64,000 nucleotides of DNA from Chryseobacterium endalhagicum (GCF_016745235.1 NZ_JAELVM010000002.1:62001-126000); one strand, 5' to 3'; positions 1-8,548 are shown, counted from the first letter of the stretch. Notes: generated from the letters alone by a model not told the origin. Numbers and translations: made by a program.

Positions 1-453
1 CTTAAAAATGGTTGAAAGGTTCATGGTTACTGTGGAGTTCATGGATTTAAAAATAGCTCCCGAACCCATCAGTGTGGTATCTTTTTTCTCTCTGGCAATA
101 TCGATAGATTCTACTACTGCCTGAGAAACACTGTCGTTTCCGTAAAGAATTCCTACTTCATGGCTATCCAGGAAATCCTGATCTAAGCCTGCCTGTTTTA
201 GTGCATCGCTGGTCGCAAGGTAAGCATATTCACTTTCCTCGCCCATGCTTACACGCTGGCGTCTGTTGAGCAGGTTTTTAAGATCCGGCTTCGGTACTAC
301 ACCGGTAAGGCCAGACCTGAACCCGAATTCTTTTCTTTCCTGTACTAAAGTAATACCGGATTTTCCTTGATATAGGGATTCTCTGACTTCTTCCAAAGAG
401 GTCCCGATGCAAGAATAAATTCCCATTCCGGTAATTACAACCCTATTTTCCAT
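1..453 (-). CDS. Beta-ketoacyl-ACP synthase (KAS I/II family), 3' end outside window
   Basis: An open frame of 151 codons starts at an ATG (451-453) and runs off the left edge. The protein begins MENRVVITGMGIYSCIG, the usual N-terminus of condensing enzymes of the FabB/FabF type, and continues with the first-domain motif HEVGILYGNDS. The catalytic Cys and the two His lie beyond the window, so activity cannot be judged. It is the third gene in a reverse-strand series (ammonia-lyase, ketoreductase, ketosynthase), which is typical of aryl polyene/flexirubin clusters, where such synthases extend the polyene chain on an acyl carrier protein. A role in primary fatty acid synthesis is possible but less likely in this company. 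The 102-bp gap before it contains a repeat. Confidence 0.85.
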   Translation of the reverse strand, partial: MENRVVITGMGIYSCIGTSLEEVRESLYQGKSGITLVQERKEFGFRSGLTGVVPKPDLKNLLNRRQRVSMGEESEYAYLATSDALKQAGLDQDFLDSHEVGILYGNDSVSQAVVESIDIAREKKDTTLMGSGAIFKSMNSTVTMNLSTIFK

Positions 454-460
454 TTGTTTT

Positions 461-556
461 ATTAATTTAACAATGTATCAGTTTAGCAATGTAACAATTA
501 TATTGAAGTCACATCAGCATTGTTACACTGGTACATTGCTATATTGTTACATTATT
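461..556. repeat. Intergenic phrase repeat built on AATGTAACAAT
   Basis: The gap between ketoreductase and ketosynthase is filled by diverged copies of a short phrase: TTAACAATGTA, AGCAATGTAACAATT, then on the other arm GCATTGTTACACTGGTACATTG and ATTGTTACATT. The left and right arms are roughly inverted. The same phrases and the same arrangement recur at 36857-36935 upstream of a TonB receptor gene. It is non-coding; whether it acts as a processing site, terminator or mobile remnant is unknown. Confidence 0.6.
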
Positions 557-1287
557 TATGAGTAAATTCCTCCGTTAATATTCACGACTTCACCGGTGAT
601 GTATGAGGCTTTTCTAGAAGCTAAAAATGCCACAAGATCGGCTACTTCTTCTGCTTCTCCGAACCGGTTTGCCGGGATCATGGCTTTAAGTTCGTCTTCG
701 TTCATGTCCTGGGTCATATCTGTTCTGATAAATCCCGGAGCCACTGCATTTACGGTGATATTTCTTTTTGCCACTTCCTGAGCCAGGGCTTTCGTAGCCC
801 CTACCAAAGCTGCTTTTGCTGCCGAATAATTGGTTTGTCCGGCCGTTCCTTTTACCCCGGAAACGGACACCATATTGATGATCCTCCCGTATTTATTGCG
901 GAGAAGTTTCTGGATAAAGAAATTGGTAACATTGAAAAAGCCGTTCAGACTGGTATTGATAACACTGTTCCAGTCTTCACTCTGCATCCACATGAATAAC
1001 CCGTCTCTGGTGATTCCGGCATTGTTGACAATAACTTCCACAATGGCATCAGGATTTTTCTCCTGCCAGTCCGTCAAAACTTTCTGGCTTTCTTCAGCAT
1101 TGCCTACATCAAATTTAAGGATTTCTCCTGTAGCGCCCAATTCCTGCACTTTGGACAAAGTTTCCTGTGCCGCAGCTTCGTTGGAAGCGTAGTTGATGAG
1201 TATGTGGTAATTTTTTTCTTCAGCCAGTTTTATACAGACCGCTCTTCCAATCCCCCTGGAGCCGCCTGTGACAATTGCACATTTCAT
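556..1287 (-). CDS. fabG: 3-oxoacyl-ACP reductase, SDR family (pigment-cluster ketoreductase)
   Basis: This 243-residue protein is a classical short-chain dehydrogenase/reductase, the usual FabG length. The Rossmann motif TGGSRGIGR sits at residues 7-15, NNAG at 88-91, and the catalytic Ser141, Tyr154 and Lys158 occur in the expected SVSG...YSAAK context. The C-terminal YITGEVVNINGG is the standard family ending. It reduces 3-ketoacyl-ACP with NADPH. It lies 68 bp behind the ammonia-lyase gene on the same strand and ahead of a ketosynthase, so its likely job is the reduction step in flexirubin/aryl polyene chain growth rather than housekeeping fatty acid synthesis. The symbol reflects the family; a second, housekeeping fabG is expected elsewhere in the genome. 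Confidence 0.88.
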   Translation of the reverse strand: MKCAIVTGGSRGIGRAVCIKLAEEKNYHILINYASNEAAAQETLSKVQELGATGEILKFDVGNAEESQKVLTDWQEKNPDAIVEVIVNNAGITRDGLFMWMQSEDWNSVINTSLNGFFNVTNFFIQKLLRNKYGRIINMVSVSGVKGTAGQTNYSAAKAALVGATKALAQEVAKRNITVNAVAPGFIRTDMTQDMNEDELKAMIPANRFGEAEEVADLVAFLASRKASYITGEVVNINGGIYS

Positions 1288-1355
1288 GTGTTAGTGTTTA
1301 GTTCGTTTTAGTTTTTTTAATCCTTAATTGTATGACAATCTATTATCGCTGATAA

Positions 1356-2876
1356 TTACATGGTCTTTAAATATTTCTTCACTTCCTCCAGATACGGATA
1401 CATCACCATATCATCTGAGAACGCAGGAATAATCTTTCTTATTTCGTCGTACAGTTCTTTGGTAGAAGACGAAACTTTATCCTGGAATCCAAGATATTCA
1501 ACAGCCTGAATGATGGTAATGGCTTCAATGGCCAATACTTCAAATGCATTTTCTATCACTTTTCTGCAGATCACCGCTGCATTGGTTCCCATGCTTACAA
1601 TATCCTGATTATCATTATTATTAGGGATACTGTGCACATACATGGAATTCGACAGCATCTGGCTTTCTGCCGTGGTAGATGTTGCGGTAAACTGAACGCC
1701 CTGCATTCCGAAATTGAAGCCTAATTTACCTAAATTTACAAAAGGTGGCAAAATTTCGTTGATCTTTGCATTCAAAAGGTAGTTCAACTGCCGTTCTGCA
1801 AGCATTGTAAGTTTGGTAACCACAATTTTCAGCTTGTCCATTTCCAACGAAATATAGTCTCCATGGAAATTCCCGCCGTGATAAACGTGCTGATCCTCTA
1901 CATTGATGATCGGGTTGTCATTGGCTGAATTGATCTCGTTTTCAAGAACATTTTCAGTATATTCCAAAGTATCTAAAACCGGGCCCAGAATCTGAGGAAC
2001 ACATCTTAATGAGTAATATTCCTGCACTTTTTCCTTGAAAACTTTTTCCTGTTCTTCAAAGTGGGTATACAGATGGTCTTCTCTTTTTCTGATTAATTTG
2101 CTGTCCGCCAGATGAGCGCGCATTCTTTCTGCCACTTTCTGCTGGCCGTAATGTTTTTTCGTCCCGTTCAGTGCTGCTGAAAGGTGATCGTCATAAGCCT
2201 GAACAATTTCATTGATGGCACAGGAAAGCCTGATTGAAATATCGGTAAGCTGATTCGCTTTGTAGGCGTTTACAATTCCTATTCCGGACATTACCGAAGT
2301 TCCGTTCATCAAAGCAAGACCTTCACGGATTTCCACTTTGATAGGTTCCAGCCCTTCAGTTTCAAAAACTTCTCTGGTCGCTTTTCTCTCGCCTTTATAA
2401 AAAACTTCTCCCTCTCCGATTAAAACCAAAGCAAGGTGGGCAAGCTGTACTAAATCTCCACTTGCGCCAACTCCTCCGTGCTCGAAAATCAATGGTGTAA
2501 TATCTCTGTTGATCAATTCTTTAAGCAAATAAACCACAGACTGATGAACCCCTGAATTTCCCAGCGAAAGGGTATTGAGTCTTGCGAGCATACAGGCTTT
2601 TACTTCCTGGGCAGGCAATGGATTTCCAATTCCTGAAGAGTGGCTTCTGATCAGGTTATACTGAAGCTGGTGTGTATCTTCGTCGCTGATTTTGAACTGA
2701 GCCATGGGTCCAAAACCGGTATTCACACCATATATTACTTTATTCTTTGAAAATTCCTTTAAAAACCGGAAACTTGTTTCTACTCTGTCTAAAAGAGTTC
2801 CATCCAGTTCAATTTTTTCGTTCTCAATGATAATTTTTTGAAAATCCTTCAGTTCTAAAAAGTTATTTATTTTCAT
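1356..2876 (-). CDS. HAL/PAL/TAL family aromatic amino acid ammonia-lyase
   Basis: The 506-residue protein has the Ala-Ser-Gly triad (residues 138-140, in GGVGASGDL) that cyclises to the MIO cofactor, plus family motifs YGVNTGFG and GTSVMSG and a C-terminal helical half. Length matches histidine ammonia-lyase. Next to a ketosynthase, ketoreductase, halogenase-like enzyme and acid ligase, the likely reaction is deamination of tyrosine to p-coumarate, the starter of flexirubin pigments; this is known for the lyase of Flavobacterium flexirubin clusters. No other hut gene is present, which argues against histidine breakdown. The start is the ATG at 2876; an in-frame TTG lies one codon earlier. 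A TATCTTTG -7 box lies at 2938-2945 on this strand. Confidence 0.85.
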   Translation of the reverse strand: MKINNFLELKDFQKIIIENEKIELDGTLLDRVETSFRFLKEFSKNKVIYGVNTGFGPMAQFKISDEDTHQLQYNLIRSHSSGIGNPLPAQEVKACMLARLNTLSLGNSGVHQSVVYLLKELINRDITPLIFEHGGVGASGDLVQLAHLALVLIGEGEVFYKGERKATREVFETEGLEPIKVEIREGLALMNGTSVMSGIGIVNAYKANQLTDISIRLSCAINEIVQAYDDHLSAALNGTKKHYGQQKVAERMRAHLADSKLIRKREDHLYTHFEEQEKVFKEKVQEYYSLRCVPQILGPVLDTLEYTENVLENEINSANDNPIINVEDQHVYHGGNFHGDYISLEMDKLKIVVTKLTMLAERQLNYLLNAKINEILPPFVNLGKLGFNFGMQGVQFTATSTTAESQMLSNSMYVHSIPNNNDNQDIVSMGTNAAVICRKVIENAFEVLAIEAITIIQAVEYLGFQDKVSSSTKELYDEIRKIIPAFSDDMVMYPYLEEVKKYLKTM

Positions 2877-2926
2877 CAATTAAAAGTAATAGTTGCTAAT
2901 TTTGTAAAATATTAATTATTTGTCAC

Positions 2927-2934
2927 TAATTTTG
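2927..2934 (+). promoter_or_regulatory. Bacteroidota-type promoter for the halogenase-like gene
   Basis: TAATTTTG matches the -7 consensus TAnnTTTG, with a -33 TTTG at 2901-2904 (22-bp gap). The start codon is 39 bp downstream. Confidence 0.55.
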
Positions 2935-2937
2935 CGG

Positions 2938-2945
2938 CAAAGATA
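2938..2945 (-). promoter_or_regulatory. -7 box for the ammonia-lyase operon
   Basis: On the reverse strand this reads TATCTTTG, an exact TAnnTTTG match 61 bp ahead of the lyase ATG. It lies immediately beside the forward -7 box, so the two divergent pigment promoters are back to back and probably compete or are co-regulated. Confidence 0.5.
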
Positions 2946-2973
2946 GAAGTTATTATTAAAATAAAAAATCAAG

Positions 2974-4230
2974 ATGGGCAAAGAATTTGTTGATGTTCTT
3001 GTAATCGGTGCCGGACCTTCAGGCTGCGTATCTTCTTCATACTTAAAGAAGAACAATATCAACGTAAAGGTTGTGGAGAAGACAAAGTTCCCAAGACTGG
3101 TGGTAGGTGAAAGCTTAATTCCCAGAGTAATGGATCATTTTGATGAAGCGGGGCTTTTTCCTGCTTTGGACAAGATGGGCTTTGAAAAAAAGCTGGGCGC
3201 ACGTTTTTTAAGAGGTGATGAAGTGTGTATTTTTGATTTCAGTGACAAATTCGGGGAAGGCTGGGACTGGACCTGGCAGGTTCCGAGAGCTGATTTTGAT
3301 AATACCTTGGCTCAGGAAGTGATCAACAAAGGCATCGATCTTGAATTTGAAACAGAAGTAATTGATATTCAATTCAATGACACAAATTCTGTTACGACTG
3401 TAAAAAGCAAAAACGGAGAAACTAAGGAAATTTATGCTAAATTCGTGATCGATTCCAGCGGTTACGGAAGAGTGCTGCCAAGGCTTCTTGATCTTGAAAA
3501 ACCTTCAAAACTGTCTCCGCATTCTGCTATTTTTTCCCACGTAGAAGACATTAACAGAGAGGAAGGAGAAGAAGGCACCCTGATATCTTTTGACATTATA
3601 GAAACAGAGGTATGGCTTTGGGTCATTCCTTTTTCCAACGGAAATACGAGTGTGGGCATTGTAGGTCCTACAGAATATATTGACAGACTTTCTGAAAACG
3701 GTGATACGGCAGAAGCTTTAAGAAAAGCAATTTCTCTTTCGGATTATTATGTGAAACGTTTCGGAAATGTAGATTTCCTTTTTGAACCGAGACATCTGAA
3801 AGATTATTCATGCTCGGTAAAACAGCTGTTCGGGGATGGATATGCTCTTACCGGAAATGCTTCTGAGTTCCTTGATCCGGTATTTTCTTCAGGAATGGCG
3901 TTTGCCACGGAATCGGGGATGCTTGCGGCGAAATTGGCTTTAAGACAGCTGAACGGAGAGACCATCGACTGGCAGAAGGAGTACACAGATTATATTCTTT
4001 ATGGTGTGGATGTTTTCACAACGTATGTAAAGGAATGGTATACGGGAAATCTTCAGGAATTATTTTTCCATCAGCCGGAAAATCCGGATGTAAAGAAAAA
4101 GATCTGTGCCGTTTTAGCAGGATACGTCTGGAATAAAGATAATCCGTTTGTAAAAAAACATGACTCAGTCATTAAAAATCTTGCCAACCTGATTAAACTT
4201 GAAAAACAGCAACAGCAGGAACAATCATAA
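2974..4230 (+). CDS. FAD-dependent oxidoreductase, phenolic flavin halogenase/hydroxylase-like
   Basis: The 418-residue flavoprotein begins with the FAD-binding GAGPSG (residues 12-17). It then shows VVGESLIP (43-50) and GFEKKLGARF with lysines at 72-73, a layout seen in flavin-dependent halogenases acting on phenols, and WLWVIP (214-219), resembling the WxWxIP signature of this group. The substrate would be a phenolic head group, and the product a chlorinated or hydroxylated ring; some flexirubins carry ring chlorine. It is divergent from the lyase operon and convergent with a secreted-protein gene, sharing a strong hairpin terminator. Automated annotation may call it tryptophan 7-halogenase or plain NAD(P)/FAD oxidoreductase. 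Halogenation versus hydroxylation cannot be decided from sequence. Confidence 0.75.
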   Translation: MGKEFVDVLVIGAGPSGCVSSSYLKKNNINVKVVEKTKFPRLVVGESLIPRVMDHFDEAGLFPALDKMGFEKKLGARFLRGDEVCIFDFSDKFGEGWDWTWQVPRADFDNTLAQEVINKGIDLEFETEVIDIQFNDTNSVTTVKSKNGETKEIYAKFVIDSSGYGRVLPRLLDLEKPSKLSPHSAIFSHVEDINREEGEEGTLISFDIIETEVWLWVIPFSNGNTSVGIVGPTEYIDRLSENGDTAEALRKAISLSDYYVKRFGNVDFLFEPRHLKDYSCSVKQLFGDGYALTGNASEFLDPVFSSGMAFATESGMLAAKLALRQLNGETIDWQKEYTDYILYGVDVFTTYVKEWYTGNLQELFFHQPENPDVKKKICAVLAGYVWNKDNPFVKKHDSVIKNLANLIKLEKQQQQEQS

Positions 4231-4232
4231 AA

Positions 4233-4259
4233 AAATCGGTCTGAATTTCAGACCGATTT
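4233..4259. terminator. Bidirectional intrinsic terminator
   Basis: A perfect 12-bp stem (4233-4244 with 4248-4259) with a 3-base loop, flanked by A and T runs, sits between the convergent halogenase-like gene and the 201-codon gene and could stop transcription from both sides. Confidence 0.85.
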
Positions 4260-4262
4260 GTT

Positions 4263-4868
4263 TTATTTCAAAGCTTTTTTTATTTCTGTTCCCAGCTTCT
4301 TTCCCGTAATTTCATAGGCTGCTGCAATTCTTCCGTATTCCCAGGAAAAATCTTTATTCATCTTTTTCCCGCCAATCTTATCGCCCTGAAGTTTCATAAC
4401 CACTTTTGAAGGGTTATCCGTTTCTACAAAACTAAGGTCTGAAGTAAGTTTAGCTTCCTGTGAACCGATCATACCACCGTACCATCCTGCGTAAATCCAT
4501 TTGGCATCAATGATTAGCGTATATTTCGCTTTAACATCGTTTTTAAAAACCACTTTTTTTGATTTGTTGTTGATGCCTTCAAGAAAATAGTTCAGATATT
4601 CTGATTCTTTAAATTTTCCCCACTGAAATTCCCAGTTTTTCCAGACCGCTTCATTTTTCTTAGCACTTATATCCGCTTTTCTGTTTTCCAGATACTGTGC
4701 TTCCGTCATATTTTTCTCCTGGTAAACCGCATTATCAAATTTCAGCTGAACATTCACTTCGGTCTGATCTTTTAAGAAATTAAAATCTCCCCATTCAAAG
4801 TTGATCTGATTCTGAGCAAATACGTTTGTCGTAAGGGCTGCAAATACCAGTAATAATAATTTTTTCAT
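4263..4868 (-). CDS. Secreted protein of unknown function within the pigment cluster
   Basis: I do not recognise this 201-residue protein. It has a clear Sec signal peptide (MKKLLLLVFAALTTNVFA, then QN) without a lipobox cysteine, so it is probably periplasmic or surface-located after cleavage. The mature part is rich in Lys, Trp and aromatic residues, has no cysteine and contains repeated Trp-Xaa-Xaa-Phe patterns, suggesting a small beta-rich fold. A reverse-strand TATATTTG -7 box lies at 4900-4907. It sits between two flexirubin-type genes, so an envelope role in pigment assembly is possible but purely positional inference. Confidence 0.8.
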   Translation of the reverse strand: MKKLLLLVFAALTTNVFAQNQINFEWGDFNFLKDQTEVNVQLKFDNAVYQEKNMTEAQYLENRKADISAKKNEAVWKNWEFQWGKFKESEYLNYFLEGINNKSKKVVFKNDVKAKYTLIIDAKWIYAGWYGGMIGSQEAKLTSDLSFVETDNPSKVVMKLQGDKIGGKKMNKDFSWEYGRIAAAYEITGKKLGTEIKKALK

Positions 4869-4938
4869 AGTTTATAATTTTTCTAAAAATTTAAAGTTTC
4901 AAATATATTATAAAAATTATCTATGTAAAGTGATTATT

Positions 4939-6231
4939 TTATCTCAAATCGATAAATGTGATCGGTTTTCTGCTGTTCGGATTAAAAACAGTTTTGGAAA
5001 GAATATCGAAATCGATCACTTCAATTTTAGGGCTTACCCTCAGTTTTGCACGGAAGTGATCACGGACTTCATTTACGAAGGTTTCATGTTCCTGTTCTGT
5101 ACTCAGTTTAATGATAATTTCGTCCAGCCCGATTTCATTAGACTGAATAACAATCTGATAGCACAAAATAGTACTGAAATCATTCAAAATATCATTCATT
5201 GCAGGCGGATACAGCGTGGTTCCTTTGTACTTGATCATCTGCTGCTTTCTTCCCACTACCGGACCGAGCCTCATGGTATTTCTTCCGCATTGACACGGTT
5301 CATCATGTGCTTTTACGATATCCCCGGTTTTAAAACGAAGCAAAGGAATAGCTTCTACCCCTAACGTTGTGATGGTCAGTTCTCCGTTTTCACCTTCCGG
5401 AACTGGATTTCCGTTATCATCGAGAATTTCGGTGATAATCAGTTCAGGATGATGATGGCCGCCGATCTGAAATTCGCACTCTGTGAAGGCGGTACTCATT
5501 TCCGTGGAAGCGTAGGTTGAGAATAATTTAATATTCCACTTTTCCTTAATCTTCTGCGAAAGAATATTGTCAGTAAAATCCTGGTTTTTGATGCTTTCCC
5601 CGATACAAACGGCTCCGTAAACGCTGGAGTTTTTATAATCCAGTCCGTGTTTTTCTGCATAGTCGATCATTTTCAGAAGAAAAGACGGAACGGTGATAAG
5701 GTATTTGGGTTTGTATCTGAAAATAGAATCCCACTGCAGCTCCGGAATTCCCGGCCCCATTCTCACCACACTGGCTCCCATTTTTCTCAATCCCAGAAAA
5801 TAGGCAAGGCCCGCCATAAAACGCTTGTCAATGGTAGTAATCATCTGTACAACATCTCCTTTCTGAATCCCGGCGCAGGCAAATGAGATGGCTTCATTGT
5901 AAGCCAGCCTTTCCAGATCATTATCAGACAGCCCGAAAGTTACCGGATCTCCCAAAGTCCCGGAAGTAGTACTGTAATCTACAATTTTGTCCGGCGGAAT
6001 ACAGAAAAAGTCGTGGTTGTACTGCTGCAGATCATTTTTTGTAGTGGTCGGAATTTTCTGCAGATCTTCCAATGTCTGGATATCCGCAAGGTTGATATTA
6101 TTTTCCTTGAATAGTTTCTGATAAAAAGGGGAATGGGCTTCAAGATAAGTCAAAAGCTCCTGAAGTTTATGCTCCTGAAACGTTCTGATGTCCTGAATAC
6201 CTGATTTTTCGATGGCCGGATAGAATTCCAA
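4939..6231 (-). CDS. AMP-forming acid:CoA/ACP ligase, phenylacetate-CoA ligase-like
   Basis: The 430-residue protein belongs to the adenylate-forming family and matches PaaK in length. The P-loop-like STTSGTLGDPVTF (about residues 87-99) binds ATP, STYASTEMS is the core adenylation motif, and FKTGDIV the hinge-region aspartate motif. In a flexirubin cluster such an enzyme is expected to activate p-coumarate (from the ammonia-lyase) for loading on CoA or ACP; phenylacetate catabolism is unlikely because no paa genes are nearby. No ATG is available in frame upstream before a stop, so the start is taken as TTG at 6231. A good reverse-strand -7 box (6251-6258) lies 19 bp upstream. Confidence 0.82.
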   Translation of the reverse strand: MEFYPAIEKSGIQDIRTFQEHKLQELLTYLEAHSPFYQKLFKENNINLADIQTLEDLQKIPTTTKNDLQQYNHDFFCIPPDKIVDYSTTSGTLGDPVTFGLSDNDLERLAYNEAISFACAGIQKGDVVQMITTIDKRFMAGLAYFLGLRKMGASVVRMGPGIPELQWDSIFRYKPKYLITVPSFLLKMIDYAEKHGLDYKNSSVYGAVCIGESIKNQDFTDNILSQKIKEKWNIKLFSTYASTEMSTAFTECEFQIGGHHHPELIITEILDDNGNPVPEGENGELTITTLGVEAIPLLRFKTGDIVKAHDEPCQCGRNTMRLGPVVGRKQQMIKYKGTTLYPPAMNDILNDFSTILCYQIVIQSNEIGLDEIIIKLSTEQEHETFVNEVRDHFRAKLRVSPKIEVIDFDILSKTVFNPNSRKPITFIDLR

Positions 6232-6250
6232 TGATTTTAATTTTAAGTAA

Positions 6251-6258
6251 CAAATTTA
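6251..6258 (-). promoter_or_regulatory. -7 box for the PaaK-like ligase
   Basis: The reverse strand reads TAAATTTG, an exact TAnnTTTG match. Its position supports the TTG start at 6231 with a leader of roughly 12-15 nt. Confidence 0.5.
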
Positions 6259-6317
6259 TTTAATTAAAATGAAAAGATGGAATGATTGAAAGATTAAAAG
6301 ATTCGAGGATGCAATAA

Positions 6318-8006
6318 TTACCGCTGGAAAGTGAAAGTCTGGGTATTGGAATTTCCTGCCGTATTGGTTGTGGTGACTTTTAAAGTATGCAAGCCTGAAC
6401 CTTTGGGACATTTTTCATCAAAGACATAAACAAAATCATTTTTTACGCGGGCAAAACGAAGCCATTTTCCATCCAGCTCTGCACGGTATGAAACAATGTC
6501 GCCTACTTTTGTGGTTCCTTTCAGCCTCAATGCGCTGCTGGTGATAAGTGCTCCTTCTTTCCAGCTCGCAGAAACAGAGGGCAAACTTTCATCCAACACC
6601 AGAACTACCGTACCCAACCTGTTGAATTCTCCCTCTACGCGGTCACCATTCCATTTTCCTTTTACGGCGTCTGTATCACTTCCGTAATCAAACAGCATTA
6701 CTACTTTACTCTTTTCATCAGCGGATAATTTTCTGCCGGGTTTTATTTTTAAGGTATATTGATCATGAACCGGAATATAAGAAGTCTGCAAAACTACAGT
6801 ATTTGAAATGGCATCTGCTCTCGAAGCCGGTTTTTCCGACATCTTAAAATTCATAAGATCATATACAGCATTCTTACTGAAATTGATTTCTGCGTTTTCC
6901 GTGGTAATGGTTTTTCCTTCATCAGGCTTAACCGTTTTATCTGTAAGAGCAACTGAATCTGAATTTCTATCGAAGCGGACCTTTGTGGTCAATTTGCCTG
7001 TATTTCCATTCACATCTTTTAAAATAATTTCAATCGTGTGAATACTGTCATCCTCCAGATGGATAATTCCTGTGCTGCCGGATGAATGGTAGTTTTTAAG
7101 TCTCATTCCCGGTAAAGTTGATAAATGCTGGATGCTCATTTTATCTCTTACAAACTTCGTATAATCTATACAGCCGTTAAGATACCGGGTATCATCGTAG
7201 CTTACTTTATCAATGGAAAAGCTATATACCAATTGTCCATCCATTAATAATTCCGCATGATAAATTCCAAGATTAAATCCCTGATTGGCCTTATCCACAG
7301 CTTTAACCGCAAAGCTTATTTCCGGCGAACTGACCTGAATGATATCTGTCGTGTAGCCGTTTCCTGTTTTTTTAACTGCAATTCCGTTAGCACCGGGTTC
7401 ATAAGTACTAAATCTCCGGTCATACCAATACAATCCGCTAATCGTTGGTACAACACGATCCGGAATATTAAACCCAAACAGCAACGGATTGATGCACTCC
7501 TCCGTTTTGGTATCCCTTATTTCAAAATGTAAATGCGGACCCGCCGAGCCTCCTGTATTTCCGCTTAAAGCGATGGTTTGTCCTTTGGTTACGGGAAACT
7601 GTCCGGGAGAGAACGTGATATCCTGTTCCCATTTTTCGTCTTTGTACTGTCTTTCTTTTATATATCCATCCAGCTGCTCAAAGTATGTATTGAGATGGGC
7701 ATATACCGTAGTGTAGCCGTTTGGATGGGTAATATAAACGGCGTTTCCAAAACCATAACGCTCAACTTTTATCCTGCTCACATAACCGTCTGCGGCGGCA
7801 ACAACCGGAAGATTTTCCTGACTGTTGGTCCGCAGATCCAGACCCATATGAAAATGATTGGAACGGACCGCGCCAAAGTTGGCGGCCAGCTGCATGGGGA
7901 TATTCAGAGGATTGCGGAAATAATTTTGCGGGTAATTATTCTGGGCTTGCAGTGTCATCGTATGGATGATGCAGATGATGAATAGCAGTTTACAGAAATT
8001 TTTCAT
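6318..8006 (-). CDS. M23 (LytM-type) metallopeptidase, exported
   Basis: This 562-residue protein has an N-terminal signal peptide (to about residue 21) followed by an M23 domain. Zinc ligands are visible: His and Asp in NHFHMGLDLRT and the paired HLH of GPHLHFEIRD. Glycine-rich turns (AADGYVSRI, GNTGG) fit the lysostaphin-like fold. The remaining C-terminal two thirds is beta-rich and probably forms Ig-like modules. M23 enzymes cut peptidoglycan cross-links, or in Bacteroidota sometimes process other exported substrates. It is monocistronic as far as can be seen, with long non-coding sequence upstream. Domain assignment is secure; the exact bond cut is not. Confidence 0.88.
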   Translation of the reverse strand: MKNFCKLLFIICIIHTMTLQAQNNYPQNYFRNPLNIPMQLAANFGAVRSNHFHMGLDLRTNSQENLPVVAAADGYVSRIKVERYGFGNAVYITHPNGYTTVYAHLNTYFEQLDGYIKERQYKDEKWEQDITFSPGQFPVTKGQTIALSGNTGGSAGPHLHFEIRDTKTEECINPLLFGFNIPDRVVPTISGLYWYDRRFSTYEPGANGIAVKKTGNGYTTDIIQVSSPEISFAVKAVDKANQGFNLGIYHAELLMDGQLVYSFSIDKVSYDDTRYLNGCIDYTKFVRDKMSIQHLSTLPGMRLKNYHSSGSTGIIHLEDDSIHTIEIILKDVNGNTGKLTTKVRFDRNSDSVALTDKTVKPDEGKTITTENAEINFSKNAVYDLMNFKMSEKPASRADAISNTVVLQTSYIPVHDQYTLKIKPGRKLSADEKSKVVMLFDYGSDTDAVKGKWNGDRVEGEFNRLGTVVLVLDESLPSVSASWKEGALITSSALRLKGTTKVGDIVSYRAELDGKWLRFARVKNDFVYVFDEKCPKGSGLHTLKVTTTNTAGNSNTQTFTFQR

Positions 8007-8130
8007 ACAGCATTTGGGTTTTGGGGACTATTAAATTTACAAAAATTTATTTTATGATAGAGGGGTATTTTATTTTAGCCACAGATGGCGCGGATGATAG
8101 GGTGAAGATCTTTCGTTATATTAAATTTAA

Positions 8131-8192
8131 GTTTTGGCTAAAGCCGGAGGAAGAGTATTTATTAAGCGGGCTAAAGCCCGCTCCTATTGAAT
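8131..8192 (+). repeat. GGCTAAAGCC hairpin element, copy 1
   Basis: It reads GTTTTGGCTAAAGCC, a variable spacer of about 20 bp, then an AGCGGGCTAAAGCCCGCT hairpin followed by CCTATTGAAT. A second copy lies in opposite orientation at 15872-15937, with conserved ends and hairpin and a diverged spacer. It is probably a REP- or MITE-like dispersed element. Confidence 0.7.
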
Positions 8193-8504
8193 GAAACGGT
8201 TGATATGATCTCAATAAATGTAAAATTATTTAAAAAAAACTGTGGAATCTGTGAGATCTGTGGGATTTATTTTTTATTCCCGCTGATCTCACAGATTAGC
8301 ACGGATGACTGCATAAAATGCTTGTTTGTTTTGTAAAGTGAAAAGATTTATGTTCAAAAAACATTACAAAATCACCAGGAAAAATTGACGTATTCACCAT
8401 TCACCGTTCCCGTTTCATCTGCTTCCTTCATTATATTTCTGAAATTGAAGTTTTTAATAGATATAAGCTAAATAAAACATATATTATAAACCGACAAAAT
8501 TTAG

Positions 8505-8512
8505 TAAATTTG
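8505..8512 (+). promoter_or_regulatory. -7 box for ileS
   Basis: TAAATTTG is an exact TAnnTTTG match 36 bp ahead of the ileS ATG. No clear -33 TTTG was found at the expected distance. Confidence 0.5.
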
Positions 8513-8548
8513 CAGACTTAATTAATCAACGATATTGAGATATTTACA

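Larger units (their letters stand above)
8007..8548. other. Non-coding stretch between the M23 peptidase gene and ileS
   Basis: It holds no credible ORF. It contains a GGCTAAAGCC hairpin element (8131-8192), word repeats of the kind CTGTGAGATCTGTGGG / CTCACAGATTAGCACGGATGA (about 8260-8312) that are partly self-complementary, and the ileS promoter (8505-8512). Confidence 0.7.

Noticed and set aside
830..1192. 120-codon forward ORF inside the ketoreductase gene
   Set aside because: It overlaps an SDR gene with all catalytic motifs; no promoter or domain supports it.
1356..2876. Histidine ammonia-lyase for histidine catabolism (hutH)
   Set aside because: No hutU, hutI or hutG gene is present and the neighbours are pigment genes, so an aromatic ammonia-lyase is preferred. 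Sequence alone does not exclude histidine.
8260..8312. Structured RNA from CTGTGAGATCTG / CACAGATTAGCACGGATGA words
   Set aside because: These are low-complexity words widely scattered in Bacteroidota intergenic DNA; only partial pairing is possible and no regulatory context is seen.
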